A stretch of 61,848 bases of DNA, taken from the NCBI GenBank assembly GCA_002751075.1, contig NAOQ01000178.1, positions 17,411 through 79,258 on the forward strand. Reading direction: 5' to 3'. The translations under genes and the position numbers were made by a program. Below are positions 12,370 to 23,777 of the stretch, in pieces. Numbering within the stretch: the first letter of the stretch is position 1; every line of letters begins with the position of its first letter. The notes beneath the pieces were generated by a model. The model had not been told where the DNA came from. It was given only the letters and a program-made list of their open reading frames with translations, and made no database searches. This DNA is from Ichthyophonus hoferi. Lineage: Eukaryota > Opisthokonta > Ichthyosporea > Ichthyophonida > Ichthyophonidae.

Positions 12370-12830
12370 TATCGTACTGTATTTACGCTTACTGTGCTGT
12401 AGCTATATACTCACTCGTTTTAGATGGCATCCACAATTGTATGTAAGCAACAAATTATATAAAGGGACGAGATTATAATTCCGTATTATTGTCGAAAAAT
12501 AAGAGGGAGGCCCTATCACGCAGATAATCCTTTTACAGTTTCTAAATGCAATGCACTATGCATGGACTACTTGGTAATCTGATAATCAATGAATTAAGCC
12601 AACAAAGATTATTAATAGTCTAATATTAAGTAATTAATTAATTTAGACGAGCTTTGTTTTCACCTCTGTTGTGTATATAGCTACATTCGATACATATTGT
12701 ATATAGACTGCTTTATAATCTAATTATTAATCAAGAGTTAATAATATTCTAGTATTCAGCAATTAAATATTTATACCATAACATTTTTTTACCCATGGTA
12801 TATATATAACTATATTGAATAACATTTTTG
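12370..12830 (+). repeat. Dispersed repeat family A, copy 2 (3' half duplicated)
   Basis: It has the family order gctgtagctata, gatggcatccacaattgtatg, aaattatataaaggga, gatcacg-like sequence and ggtaatctgata. The 3' half then occurs twice (about 12568-12690 and 12700-12830), each copy reading attaataNtctaNtatt, caattaa and tatagctacatt-like words. Confidence 0.7.
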
Positions 12831-13039
12831 TACCGAATCTATTTATTTTGACGTAAATTTAATGTATAATAATGTAGTCGTTTTAACTAGGACATTTATT
12901 TGATAATGATAATAGTGGTTAAAACGGTTATAGTCTAAATTCATAGATTACTTAATCAAGAAAACTGAAAACTGGTCTCAAAAAAGAAAAATGGATCGTG
13001 GCCTAAATCTTTACTTATTGTCCCACCTATCGTAGAATA

Positions 13040-13345
13040 ATATGCAACAATTACATTTGTTTTTATATTGGTTGCAACTCTTTATTTTTCTACCCATCTA
13101 CTGGCTACAATAATATATTTATATTGTTACTATGTTATTCGTCTTACATTCACCACAATAACTAAATACAGCTTTGGTGATAATACAATAGATTATAATG
13201 TTATATTAATATTGCAACTCGGCATTTTTCTACCCATCCATTTGCTGCAATGATATATATGTATTGCTACAAGGTTATTCGCTTTATACTCATTACCATA
13301 ACAAAATGCTCTTTTAGTGGCAGTTAGAGCTTAGAGCTGTACAAT
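13040..13345 (+). repeat. Family B repeat, two tandem units
   Basis: Two units share ttgcaactc, tttttctacccatc, tgctacaat, ttgctac and gttattcg. Similar blocks recur at about 34590-34700 and 55660-55745. An ORF through it is not shared with the other copies. Confidence 0.7.
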
Positions 13346-13588
13346 CTTTCCAAAATTATTAACCAATACCTCCTATATCGGTTCGAGTGATTTATTAATA
13401 CACATTAACAAGTATAATCCACCAAACTGCATACATCTTTCTAGTAAGAGGTACCCTGCTGTCAAAGGCAGAGCTGGTGTTTCACTATATGTGTTTCCTT
13501 TCCATTACATTGTGAATAACTGTAACATGTGGGATCGGACTCAACCGAACTAAATAGCACATTTTTCTTAATTGCTTAACTCATCCCT

Positions 13589-13615
13589 TATATATATATA
13601 TATATATATATATAT
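13589..13615. repeat. (TA)n microsatellite
   Basis: An uninterrupted TA run downstream of the GHITM stop codon. Confidence 0.95.
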
Positions 13616-13738
13616 GCAAGTAGGCATATATGTATGTATTGCAGTCAATGTACCAGACAGTTTTGTCCACCTACAAATCACCACAGTCACTAATAAATTA
13701 TTATACATCCCCTGTAATACTATACCACACCTCATAAT

Positions 13739-14441
13739 CTAACGCCGTCTGTTTTGATTACCTGACATGATCTGTATCATACGAGTGAAGATATTAATGG
13801 TATTCATGTAGATGCCAATGCTTGATTTTAGAGGGTCATATACCCGTGCCTGCCTAGCTCTAACAATAACCCTTTGTGTGTCAACATAGGTTAGGCCACC
13901 AAACACCGCTAGGCCCCCATACAGACTAATGTTGTATAACATAGGCATAGCAGGGAGAAACATCTGTCCTAGACTGGCAGCAAAGACTACACCGAGACCC
14001 ACAGAAAGAGGTCCGGCCATAGCTAGGTGGTTATCACTGTTGGGTGAATGGGAAGCATACAGGGTAGAGAGTGCAGGGGCAAGTTAATAAAACAGTAAAA
14101 TGTCCATTGTTACCATCACATTTCCCATTACTGATTAGATTATAGAAGGAAGGAACGGGTATTTTTATAGTAAATTAAAGTTTTAAGATATTTATAAGTT
14201 TTCTTAATGATCTGTAGCAATGATATTCTAGTAAAGAGGCCTAGGGATTAGTTAATAAGGGAAGGGTAGACTAGTGGTATAGACTGTGTGTGGTGACATC
14301 TCAGACAGTAATGTATGAGTTGGTATTGGGTAACATGCTTCAAATATGACCTATCTTCTAAGAAACGTTTACCTCTATCTTGCTATAAAAACAGAATATG
14401 CAGAGATAAATATGATTATATGGTCAGTCTGGATATTGAAA

Positions 14442-14482
<41 letters not shown>

Positions 14483-17409
14483 CAAGAAAGCTAATTCTCT
14501 ACCTCCTAATACAAACACATACCTTCTGGTGGTAGCAGCAATGAGGGAAATGGAACCAACGACAGCTGCGGTTCCCATGGCAGCCCTTTGTAGTAAAGCA
14601 CCTCCGAACATAGCCAGAGGAAACAGAGACAACCCCTATGTTCAGTATTAGTAACAGCCACTTCTAACTGTATACTCTTTCACAAAAACAGTAGCACATA
14701 CATTAGCAACAATCATTTATGCTATCTAAACAAATTTTTAGATAAAGCAGTGAATGGCATGGGGATATGTGGATATGTGGCAACATTGATAGTTATCAGA
14801 GCAACTATTGTAATTAATGTATTAGTAACTCTTTAGTTCTAAGTTATTAATCAGTAAGAAAAGTGTTTACCAAAAAATATTCCTACCAACCGAACTAAGA
14901 AAAAACGTCCACTTTATATAGAAATAAATGAATATAATAACATAATAATAAGGGAACAATCCATCTAAATGCAGTGAAAGTTTTGATTCCAATAGTTAAT
15001 TATACGAATACTTTAAACACAAAATCTACAGCATGCCTGTGCTGTCTTATTTTAACAAAGAGGTGTACGGCTAAACTCTGGTAATCAGTAATCATGCACA
15101 TCGCTACTGTAATACATGGTTAGTGACAGGAAAAGACCTGTATGTGGATATCATTGCGGGTAACTAGCCCCTGCAGTCAATTGATGTCAGACTAGAGAAA
15201 TCAAACTGGTTGAAAAGAAAAAGAGAAAGAGAAAGAACCTACCATACATCCGTTGAAGGCAAGCCAGGCGACATGCTGGGTAGGCTTATGCTCAATTGTT
15301 TGACAAGCAATCATAGATCCTAAAGTTAATATGTAAACGGATCAGTTAGTGATGCTCTCGTTATTGTTTAATTTTTATCTACACCTATTCATTGGTTATG
15401 TTAATGTGGAGTATAAAAATTGAAATATATGGGAGGAGCTTGTTTACTGAATGGATATACATGCACAAGTCCTTTTTTCTACCACAACCATCACAAACAT
15501 ATGGATAGAAGCATGTAACTATGCATAGATGTGTGTAACTATATATACACCTACACCTACACCTACACCTACACATACATACCAATGGTCCCAACTGCTG
15601 TTCCTATGAGCATGGCATATGGATTAACATTCATAAGACGATAGTAAAGTCCACTACGGAAGATGTATGTGGCAACACCTGCCGTTAACCCTAGACCTCC
15701 TGCTACATAGCCATATGTTTTGGTGATTCTCTCGCTTACATAGCTAGGGTAGGTGCCTTGTGTGGTATGTTGTCTGTGGAAATAAGTATATGGTTTATTC
15801 ATTAGTATATATGCATATATATATGTATGGATACCATGTATACGTAGGTATTAAGATGTAGTATGTTGCTGATAAAGTCATGAGAAAAAAGAAAAAAAGG
15901 AGAAAGAGAGAGAAAGAGATGTAAACGCATGTTGTATATATAATACTAATAAGCCAGTAGAAGTACCTACCCTTCTTGCAGTCCATTGAGAGCTACAGCA
16001 CCTAACCCAATAACTGCCCCTGCCCCTGCCATTCTCCATAACTGAGAGGATACGGGTGTGGGCTGAACCGCGTATATTGCATTGTAACCTCCTCTCATCC
16101 CCCTTGCTGCTACCAGGGGGAGAGAAGGAGAATAATTTGCTATTTTTCCGGATTGAGCAAAGAGTCTGGTCATGTTACTCCGTAAACCAAAGTTTGCTAA
16201 AGAGAGGAGGGCGGAATGGGGTCAAAANNNNNNNNNNNNNNNNNNNNNNNNNNNNNNNNNNNNNNNNNNNNNNNNNNNNNNNNNNNNNNNNNNNNNNNNN
16301 NNNNNNNNNNNNNNNNNNNNNNNNNNNNNNNNNNNNNNNNNNNNNNNNNNNNNNNNNNNNNNNNNNNNNNNNNNNNNNNNNNNNNNNNNNNNNNNNNNNN
16401 NNNNNNNNNNNNNNNNNNNNNNNNNNNNNNNNNNNNNNNNNNNNNNNNNNNNNNNNNNNNNNNNNNNNNNNNNNNNNNNNNNNNNNNNNNNNNNNNNNNN
16501 NNNNNNNNNNNNNNNNNNNNNNNNNNNNNNNNNNNNNNNNNNNNNNNNNNNNNNNNNNNNNNNNNNNNNNNNNNNNNNNNNNNNNNNNNNNNNNNNNNNN
16601 NNNNNNNNNNNNNNNNNNNNNNNNNNNNNNNNNNNNNNNNNNNNNNNNNNNNNNNNNNNNNNNNNNNNNNNNNNNTCAAATTTGCTATTTTTCCGGATTG
16701 AGCAAAGAGTCTGGTCATGTTACTCCGTAAACCAAAGTTTGCTAAAGAGAGGAGGGCGGAATGGGGTCAAAAGATGGTCTTGATCACCAAGTAGGAAGGA
16801 AAGGAAGGGAAATTAAGAGTAAGTGTAGTGGTATGGTTGGGGTATTATTATCCAATACTTCTTTCTGTAATATCCTCTATTATTAGTTTTCTTATACAAA
16901 TCTGTCTCGCATATCTTCCTTGCAACTATATAAGCATGTATTGGTATGTTTTTCTTCAAACCCTCCATATATATGCATAAACCAGTACAGTCTTCCATTT
17001 TATTTTTTCTTCTTTTTCTTTCACTCTCTTTTTTTTTTAATCTGTTCACTTTATCTAATAGAAAATAATATATCTCCTGTATTCAAAGACAGGCATAATT
17101 TTTAGTGCACATAACAGAAAAAATTGCCACAAGTAACATACTCACTGTATACTCATCAAAGAGCTGCACCTAAAAAAAATCATTCTATTACATTTTATTC
17201 CTCGGTTGTAGCATATAGCAAGGTCAATGACATAAAAAAGAGAGAGAAAGAGAGAAAGAGGCCAGCCTATATTTACCATTGGTAGTCTTTGTAGTAGTGG
17301 AGAGTGAGCAATTACGCATGGTCAATAGGCCAGTGCGCACAAATGGCCTTGCCGCTAGCGAACGGAGTGTGTTCGTACATAAAGTCATCGTTTTGTTGCT
17401 CTACTCGTA
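13739..17409 (-). CDS. GHITM: Growth hormone-inducible transmembrane protein (TMBIM5/MICS1), mitochondrial inner membrane
   Basis: Minus-strand coding exons: 17388-17277 (ATG), 16196-15971, 15773-15583, 15319-15243, 14635-14523, 14036-13739 (TAG). Every junction is GT-AG and in phase (1, 2, 1, 0, 2), giving 338 aa against about 345 in vertebrates. Residues 1-60 are Arg/Ser/Thr-rich with almost no acids, as in a mitochondrial presequence (TLRSLAARPFVRTG). The rest is the multi-pass BI-1/TMBIM fold. YVSERITKTYGYVAGGLGLTA, APLGVGLG-like GPLSVGLGVVF, SLGQMFLP, YGGLAVFGGLTYVDTQRVI and YDPLKSSIGIYMNTLNIF-like sequence line up with vertebrate GHITM. The family acts in the inner membrane in cristae organisation, apoptosis control and cation/proton exchange. 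A 5'UTR intron is likely: donor ACG|GTAAGT ending an exon at 17498, acceptor before 17409. The start of exon 2 is repeated across the gap at 16228-16675, which I read as an assembly artefact. The acceptor of the last exon is CAACAG before TGATAACC; the nearer CACCTAG breaks the frame. Confidence 0.95.
14439..14482. repeat. (AAT)n microsatellite
   Basis: An AAT/ATA run with one interruption, inside the last GHITM intron. Confidence 0.95.
16228..16675. other. Assembly gap (448 N) flanked by the same ~90 bp
   Basis: The sequence before the gap (about 16137-16227) reappears after it (about 16681-16771), essentially identical. It contains the start of GHITM exon 2. The left copy ends where the right copy continues, and the right copy begins where the left copy already runs on. 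That is the pattern of two overlapping contig ends that were not merged. Confidence 0.9.
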
Positions 17410-17497
17410 CTGTATTCTCTTATTCTTTAATTATGCGACCTTTGTTTTTCTTATTACGCAACATAACATTTTATGCAGAATATATTTGTATACTTAC
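17410..17497 (-). other. Probable 5'UTR intron of GHITM
   Basis: The minus strand reads GGCACG|GTAAGTATAC at 17498/17497 and AGAATACAG before 17409, 21 nt upstream of the ATG. A non-coding first exon would therefore end at 17498. Its transcription start is not visible. Confidence 0.55.
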
Positions 17498-18631
17498 CGT
17501 GCCCAATTAAGAAATTAAGATAAGCCACCACCTTGTTTAAAATTGAACTACCAATCCCTTTAAGAATAATTGCATGACGTAGTGGCAATTATACACTTGA
17601 CCATTTATCTTGTATATTAAAAGTGTGAGAAATCATTGACGAATAGTAAATTAGATTGGGATCTAGATTGGATTGTGGGAAATAACTCGGAAGATCACCA
17701 GAAAGTCAGTATAGATGGAACTAAGACTAATTAAGAAGATATATATTAATTATAATGGGTTAATCTTGATTAGGAGTGCTGTTAAGTCAATCAGAAATTT
17801 ACTATTTTTACATGAGGAATCTGTCAAATATAGTTATATATATACAGCATAAGCAAAATAACTGTAGTTATTTTTATCTCATTAATTAATGCTAGGTTCA
17901 GAAGTATCCTGTATGTAAAATACTATATATAAAAAGTGTCTACTTATTATTCCCAAATGAATATTTTCTCAGTCATTCGCGAGATAATAATCACACAGGC
18001 TGAAATTGACTTTTCAAAAATTCTGAAAAAAGGAAGTGGCACACCTAATATCGAATATCAATCTTGACATCCTTGGTCTAGACAGTCATTTTGTATCTCA
18101 CACCCAATATTTTGGACCTCACCAAATGGGTATGCTGATGAATATTCTGTACTGGCTTGAGCAGTTAACTGAAACTAAAAATTGAAGTAACACCAAGTCC
18201 CAGCCACAATATTCTTTTTTACGCCTGTGGTATTTCCAATTACAACGGTTTAATCATCTACATAGCATAATCTGTTATAAATCAATATATAAACCCTGTG
18301 ATTATGATGAAAACAAATTCCTTTCATAATAATTCTGGCTGACCTAATTAATGTCATACATCCTCTTATATTTTCAAAATGGGACTGCAATACCAATAAC
18401 ATCTTTTATAATTTTAAGCTGTCTTGCCGAATGACACGATTTGTATTTGAATGATAATCTAGAATATTACCCTTGAATAAGGATATCGTTAAGGAGTTAA
18501 TCGGCATTGATTGGAATTGCATGTCATTTGAAACAGAACGAGAACAAGTGTTTGTAGTATTACAAGAGGTCTATAGTATATAGTATGTCATTTACTAAGT
18601 CTTAATGTTGGTAACTCTGGAGTTGCCTCTG

Positions 18632-18817
18632 TTATTTATAGGAAGCATATGTTAGTGGGGTTTCCCTCCTTACCACTCGACTGTGGTATTTTTCCCTTAT
18701 TTGTTTCCAGTCCATGTCAAGATCTATCAACTCTACCTCTGGAAGAAATGCTTTATATTCTATTTTTAGCATAAGCGCGTGTGCAATAGTATTTATTAAA
18801 ATAATACATTTTGGCAC
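18632..18817 (-). other. Unrecognised coding-like ORF fragment (61 codons)
   Basis: The minus-strand frame reads FLPEVELIDLDMDWKQIREKY and HSRVVRRETPLTYASYK before a stop. The charged, helix-like composition looks like protein rather than translated AT repeat. I recognise no family, and no flanking frame on the same strand extends it convincingly. It could be a decayed gene or transposon piece, or chance. Confidence 0.25.
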
Positions 18818-19739
18818 CCTATTCAGTGTGTTTTTCTTTATTTTTTATTATTAATGAATGGCGTTACGCAGTATCTACAAGACTTTCTAAGAAACATCGC
18901 ATGTAGAAAACTCAGCATGTCCTTTTCTTTAGCTAATGTTGACTCCGGCATCTTTAGACATCAAAACCATTCCATCATTACTTATCTGTTTTATCCTTGG
19001 ATTTTTAGTGATTCTTGACATGTATCTTCCCATTTGTGCATACACTCACTAGGTCATCTCATTTTCTAGCTCTACCCGACCCCAGTTTTCTCACAAATAT
19101 AGTTATGTCCCTAGAGTTGCTTGACATACTAGACATTTACTTTTCTTAATTTTTGCAGTCTACTTCTATAGAGGTTCTGAATTTTAGGTAAGAGCCATAA
19201 GACCACCCTTTTACATCGCTCCTGGAATGGTTGGCTCCTCATGTAGGCAAATAATAAACTTGCACAAACAGACCAATTTAGCCAGTCATTGTACGTTGGA
19301 AATCTCTACTGGCCATAGCTGTGTAAAAATTTACCAAATAAATATAGATCATATCAGTTGCATATTACCCGACAGCTTTACTATTCTGCTAGGCATCATT
19401 AGAGCTCCCATGCCATCGGACCTTTAGTTGGCCCTACGTCCACGACCAGTGACAGTCATGTCGATACACCCCTATCTGACCACCTTTTCATTCAATTGTT
19501 TCTTATTAATTTCTTAGTCATGAAAGGCCTATGAACTCACATGCATTACATTACTGTATGCCTTTTTTTATTATGCACAAAGAGGCTGACCGTTAATTAT
19601 TCATCAATATCTGTCAGTTTAGGAAGCTGTCTTGTAGTTGGATGGAGGCCTTTACCACCACATTATGATATTCCCTACTAATTGCTTAATTATTTAGAAG
19701 GATATGTAGCCACTGGTACGTAGGGTCTGACTGCTGAGT

Positions 19740-20035
19740 TGAGCCTGTGTGGTTGTTATCTCACTCATTATGAATAAATGCTGAAAATGTTAGCAGTGAA
19801 TTAAATGAAGGAGAAAAGACATCATTCGGTACAACTGTAGAAAAACCAGAGACGGATCCTGTGACAGACAGAACCTTTTCATAATTTTTAAATATGACAT
19901 ACTATATATAGACTGTTTGGTAATCTGATTATTACTTGATTAATTAAAAGAGGTCATTAATAACCTAGTGTTAATTTATTAGTTGATTTATATTACAACT
20001 GCTTTGTCACCCATATCGGGTGTGTAACTGTATCT
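19740..20035 (+). repeat. Dispersed repeat family A, copy 3
   Basis: Shares gaattaaatgaagg, acaactgtagaaaaacc, gatcctgtgacagacagaa, cttttcataattttta, atagactgtttggtaatctg and attacttgattaattaa with the other copies. It is the cleanest 3' half of the family in this window. Confidence 0.75.
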
Positions 20036-20590
20036 AACACTAATGTGGGTCCCACAGCCACCCTTACTATTCTCCCCTTGGAGGAAATAAATCACCTCCT
20101 ATGGTCTATGGTATGCCCCTGTCAAACTGGAGAAGTGATCATTAACAAATGAAAGTTAGTAGTCTCATTATTTAAAATCGTTTTTTAGACCCATACAACA
20201 ACATTTATAAGTAAGAAAATTTAATTTAAAAAGTATAGCTTCTCTGGCATTTTTTTGTTCTTGCATGGAAGACCGCCTATGAATCTATTTTAAATCTCAA
20301 ATCCATGCAAATATAGAATGGCATAGTTGCTAGGTACAAATTTTCATGAATGCAAAAGCCGAATCAAATATATGTGGCTAACTAAAAACCTAGTAACGCA
20401 TGGGCCTTAAATTCTTCGTCTATCAAAGGTGAAATTTGTACTACTTCAATAGGACGGAAAAGAATACAATTGAAATATAACAAAGACTTTAATGGTTAAG
20501 ATACACCTACACTTGAAAATGTGAATGTATTTTCAGCAATAGTCAAATATATAAAATAGGGAATATCTAGCAGAGGAAAGTCCACTATGC

Positions 20591-20999
20591 TTATGAATAT
20601 GACGAAAGGGGGCTACCGGGGTCTTGGAAACTATAGCTAAACCATTTTTTATAATGAAAAATTAAAAACCCTCTGCGGGATTTATCAAAATAAGACTGAG
20701 ATAATAAGCTTTGTTTAATTAAAATTCTTGGTGTACTGGTTCTGGAAAAGAGTCTGGTTGTCATCAAAAACATTGCAACAGACCCTAAGAAGTGTATCGG
20801 AAAGATACTCTAGGCCAGCTATTGAACTACTCAGAGAACGTAAGAAAATAGTATAGTTAAGATTATAAAGCTTTCCAAATTCTCGGTACTGTAATTTGTG
20901 GAATGTGATTGTGATGACTTTATCAGATATAGATAGGTCAAGACAAATTTCAGAATAGTTCGAACGTTTTATGTTATATTTTCCTTGGGCTATATTCAA
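20591..20999 (-). other. Two overlapping unrecognised minus-strand ORFs
   Basis: One frame (20715-20999) is open for over 90 codons with a mixed composition (SEICLDLSISDKVITITFHK, SIAGLEYLSDTLLRV). A shorter one (20591-20773) overlaps its 3' end. In sequence this AT-rich a run of this length is unusual but not impossible by chance. Neither has an ATG in a convincing context, and I recognise no domain. Confidence 0.25.
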
Positions 21000-21321
21000 G
21001 CTGAACCATATTGCACTTGTTTATAAGCAAGCATTAGGACATGGTAAAACCATAGCACCTCAAAAAAAAAAATGAAAGAATTCCATCTTACTCCTCTTCG
21101 TGTTAACATAAAAATATAGCACATATGCATGGTACTATTCCAATTGCAGAAACTATGAGTCCACCGATTCAGATAATATATAGTTTATTTGCTTTACGTG
21201 CAACTTAGCTACTCTTTCAATGCGTTGTACAGTAATAAACCTGTCATCTCATGATAGAATTGAGAAATAGTATATTTATCAAGTAATATATCTGATATTA
21301 ACTCAAGTACTACTACACAAT

Positions 21322-21422
21322 GGATGGATTGTATTGGCGTGTGATTTTACTACGTACTGGCTGGATTATATTGACTTGTGTTTGACTACACGTAATAGCT
21401 GGATTGTATTGGTTTTTGCTTC
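21322..21422. repeat. Short tandem repeat, unit about 39 bp
   Basis: Two complete units and one partial unit begin gctggattgtattg (ggatggattgtattgg, ggctggattatattga, gctggattgtattggt) and continue with a tgtgttttgactac-like segment. Confidence 0.75.
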
Positions 21423-23399
21423 TTATTAGGGACAGCATAACTAATACTTCATTGTTCGGAAAGTCACATTATTAATATTTTATCAGTTTTATATTTAGTA
21501 TTGCTAAAAATGTATATATTACTATTGTAGGAATATAATGTTAGTTGTTTTTATTTAACAAACCAATATAGAATATATTATACTATTATCTATAGGTATA
21601 TAGTATTAAACATTTTTTGCTTATCCGGTTTATCTAGAACACTTTTAGTTCATCCGGGCTAATCTCAAGAGATAAACCCCTAAGCCAGGGGTATATCTAG
21701 CTGAAAGGCAATTCATAAATAAACGCGAGCTACAGCTTACATAATTCCGTATTCATTTCACTTCTAATGACAGAAGTATCTAGTGTTAAGACGTGGCAGT
21801 AATGGCAAGTGCCACCAACTACAATTTGGTATTCCATGATATCTCTGCTGCCCTACCACCCGAGTATTCGGAAATTATATAGTAATCACATTTATAGAAT
21901 ACTAACTGTGATAAATCTGTTTTTATATTAATGTCCAATTAAATTTTCTTCACCACAAGTTCATGTTAATCAACATAATGACATAAATGCATAATGTACT
22001 ACTTAAAAACGTGATGTGATAATTATAACATTCACAACATTAGGTAATAAATAAACAAACATATGGCTATTTTTAGATATTATGATGCCAAAACCAATAA
22101 AATCCTTTTTAGGAGTCAAAATCACAACTGCTATAAACCATTTTAAAATAAAATAAAAATTATTGATGCTGCATACCAATAAGTGTCATAGCACTGCGGT
22201 AAAATTCAACCGTGGTGATTCTTGAAATTTTATAATTTGGCTTATTTCTATATATTATACATTTAAAGGATTGGTGACTTTTATGTAGCCAAAAGGAAAA
22301 TTAATTCTGTGATTCTATTCTATTCGTCCAGAAGGCATTGACGCCATGTACTTTTTGTCACAACTTCAGCCTTTGGGCAAACACTTTACGATCATGCTTG
22401 TGGTATATAACTTTTTTGAAATACATCATTACCCCGAAAAGAGAAAAAACACTACCCGTTGTTAAAAAAAGCCAACCATCTTTAATTGTATAATTTAAAT
22501 TAGACGATAAATAAAAGGATTTTTAAGTTATATGATCATCACGAGATATGTGATTATCACTGGGTTATGGGTTAGGCCAAGGCCACCTATCCTAAACCCC
22601 GGAGGGTGTGGACGAACCATGAGGCGTAGCGAAACTTGTTCCATTACATCTGTCAATAAGTTGCAGGGGCTGAATAAGTAATAAAAAAAATTTTCAACAT
22701 GTTTTATTTCAAAAATATATTATTTTTTACATGTTTGAATCAGTATAACAGCGTATTACATAATAATAACAGCTTTGGTAATATTTATTATTTGTTTATG
22801 AGATATGTATCCTAGATCACGTCAGTTTTGCCGGTTGGTATTTCTAGCCAAACACATCTTCACGTGATGTGATTTTCACATGTAGACGGGCGGCAAATCA
22901 ATCTGCTTTTTCCTTTTGCAATTTTGGAGATAAAAAATCTATCTATACTTTCTTTTTTTTCTTATGTAATATCCTGTTTATGTTTTATTTTTTATTTAAA
23001 AAATAATGAAATGTTTTGGTGTAATACAATAGATAAACATTTTAATACTTATATATATACTCACATATATATTTGGGGTCCAGTGAAAAACGTTTCATGT
23101 GGCTCATTGTGTGGGATAAAAATGACTCCAAATCGGTGAGGCTCATCATCATTTATATTAAATTAATACTAATCTGCTCGAATACCTAGTAGAAACAATA
23201 AATAAACAATCAAATCAATTGAAAATAAATATTGTGCTTACTTTGACTGGAGGAAACTAAAGGGGTATACATGAAGTACTGTTAGATGCCATCTAATATG
23301 GTATTTTAAGTAAACATTATTGAGCAGATAGGTTACCTGTTGATATTTTTTGTAAGGCCCCATTGTTTAGATTACTAAACCCAAACCCAATAAATATGT

Positions 23400-23726
23400 A
23401 TGCTGTATGCGAATAAGAATAGTGTTTATTTTCCAATCTCTCAGGAAACAGATACTAAAACAAACATATTTGAATTAACCCGACTGGCATTCTCGTATAG
23501 TTGGCTAGAGATTATAGATCAGGTCACGAACACTTCGCAATCCAATAATCTTGCAAGTATTTTTTTATATTATCCATCTCCACCAATAGATCCCATCGTA
23601 GATAAAGGCTCTTTTAATCCTGTGAAAAAACTAATCAAACCCAAGAATGGGGATAAAAATGGAGTTAATTGGAATTTGAACGTTACTATAGAGTTGCGTA
23701 ACAAGATTGAGTTATTTAAAAACTAA
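23400..23726 (+). CDS. Hypothetical ORF, 108 aa, first of an adjacent pair
   Basis: ATG to TAA, 108 codons, uninterrupted. The protein is mixed and not repeat-derived (FELTRLAFSYSWLEIIDQV, IELRNKIELFKN). There is no signal peptide, no membrane segment and no motif I recognise. It lies 51 bp before a second ORF on the same strand. A single-exon lineage-specific gene, an exon of a larger gene, or a relic of a mobile element would all fit. No splice sites at its ends settle the matter. Confidence 0.3.
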   Translation: MLYANKNSVYFPISQETDTKTNIFELTRLAFSYSWLEIIDQVTNTSQSNNLASIFLYYPSPPIDPIVDKGSFNPVKKLIKPKNGDKNGVNWNLNVTIELRNKIELFKN

Positions 23727-23777
23727 ATGGAAGCAAGGAAACATTTTTAACATTTTTTATTTTTTTCAATCGTAAAT

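Larger units (their letters stand above)
11480..13738. other. Intergenic spacer rich in repeats
   Basis: This region separates the start of the unrecognised minus-strand gene from the 3' end of GHITM. It holds family A copy 2, the family B block and a TA microsatellite. I see no coding exon in it; ORFs here are AT-rich and lack splice context. Confidence 0.5.
17498..23399. other. Repeat-rich intergenic stretch
   Basis: It contains family A copy 3, a short 39-bp tandem repeat and two weak unrecognised ORFs, listed separately. A 26-codon ATG-to-stop frame at 21802-21882 (MASATNYNLVFHD) has more balanced codon use than its surroundings, but nothing identifies it. No splice-consistent gene model could be built. 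Confidence 0.45.

Noticed and set aside
14021-14036. CACCTAG as the acceptor of the last GHITM exon
   Set aside because: It breaks the frame. The CAACAG 11 nt upstream gives SDNHLAMAGPLSVGLG, which matches the family.
15385-15594. Cys/Arg repeat ORF (CRCRCR)
   Set aside because: Translation of a short cctaca tandem repeat next to the GHITM exon 3 donor.
16137-16771. Duplicated, mutually exclusive exon in GHITM
   Set aside because: The copies truncate each other at the gap edges exactly as overlapping contigs would. Only one full exon is needed for a complete protein.
16056-16783. Long ORFs spanning the N gap
   Set aside because: They are open only because N cannot encode a stop. The real coding content is GHITM exon 2 on the minus strand.
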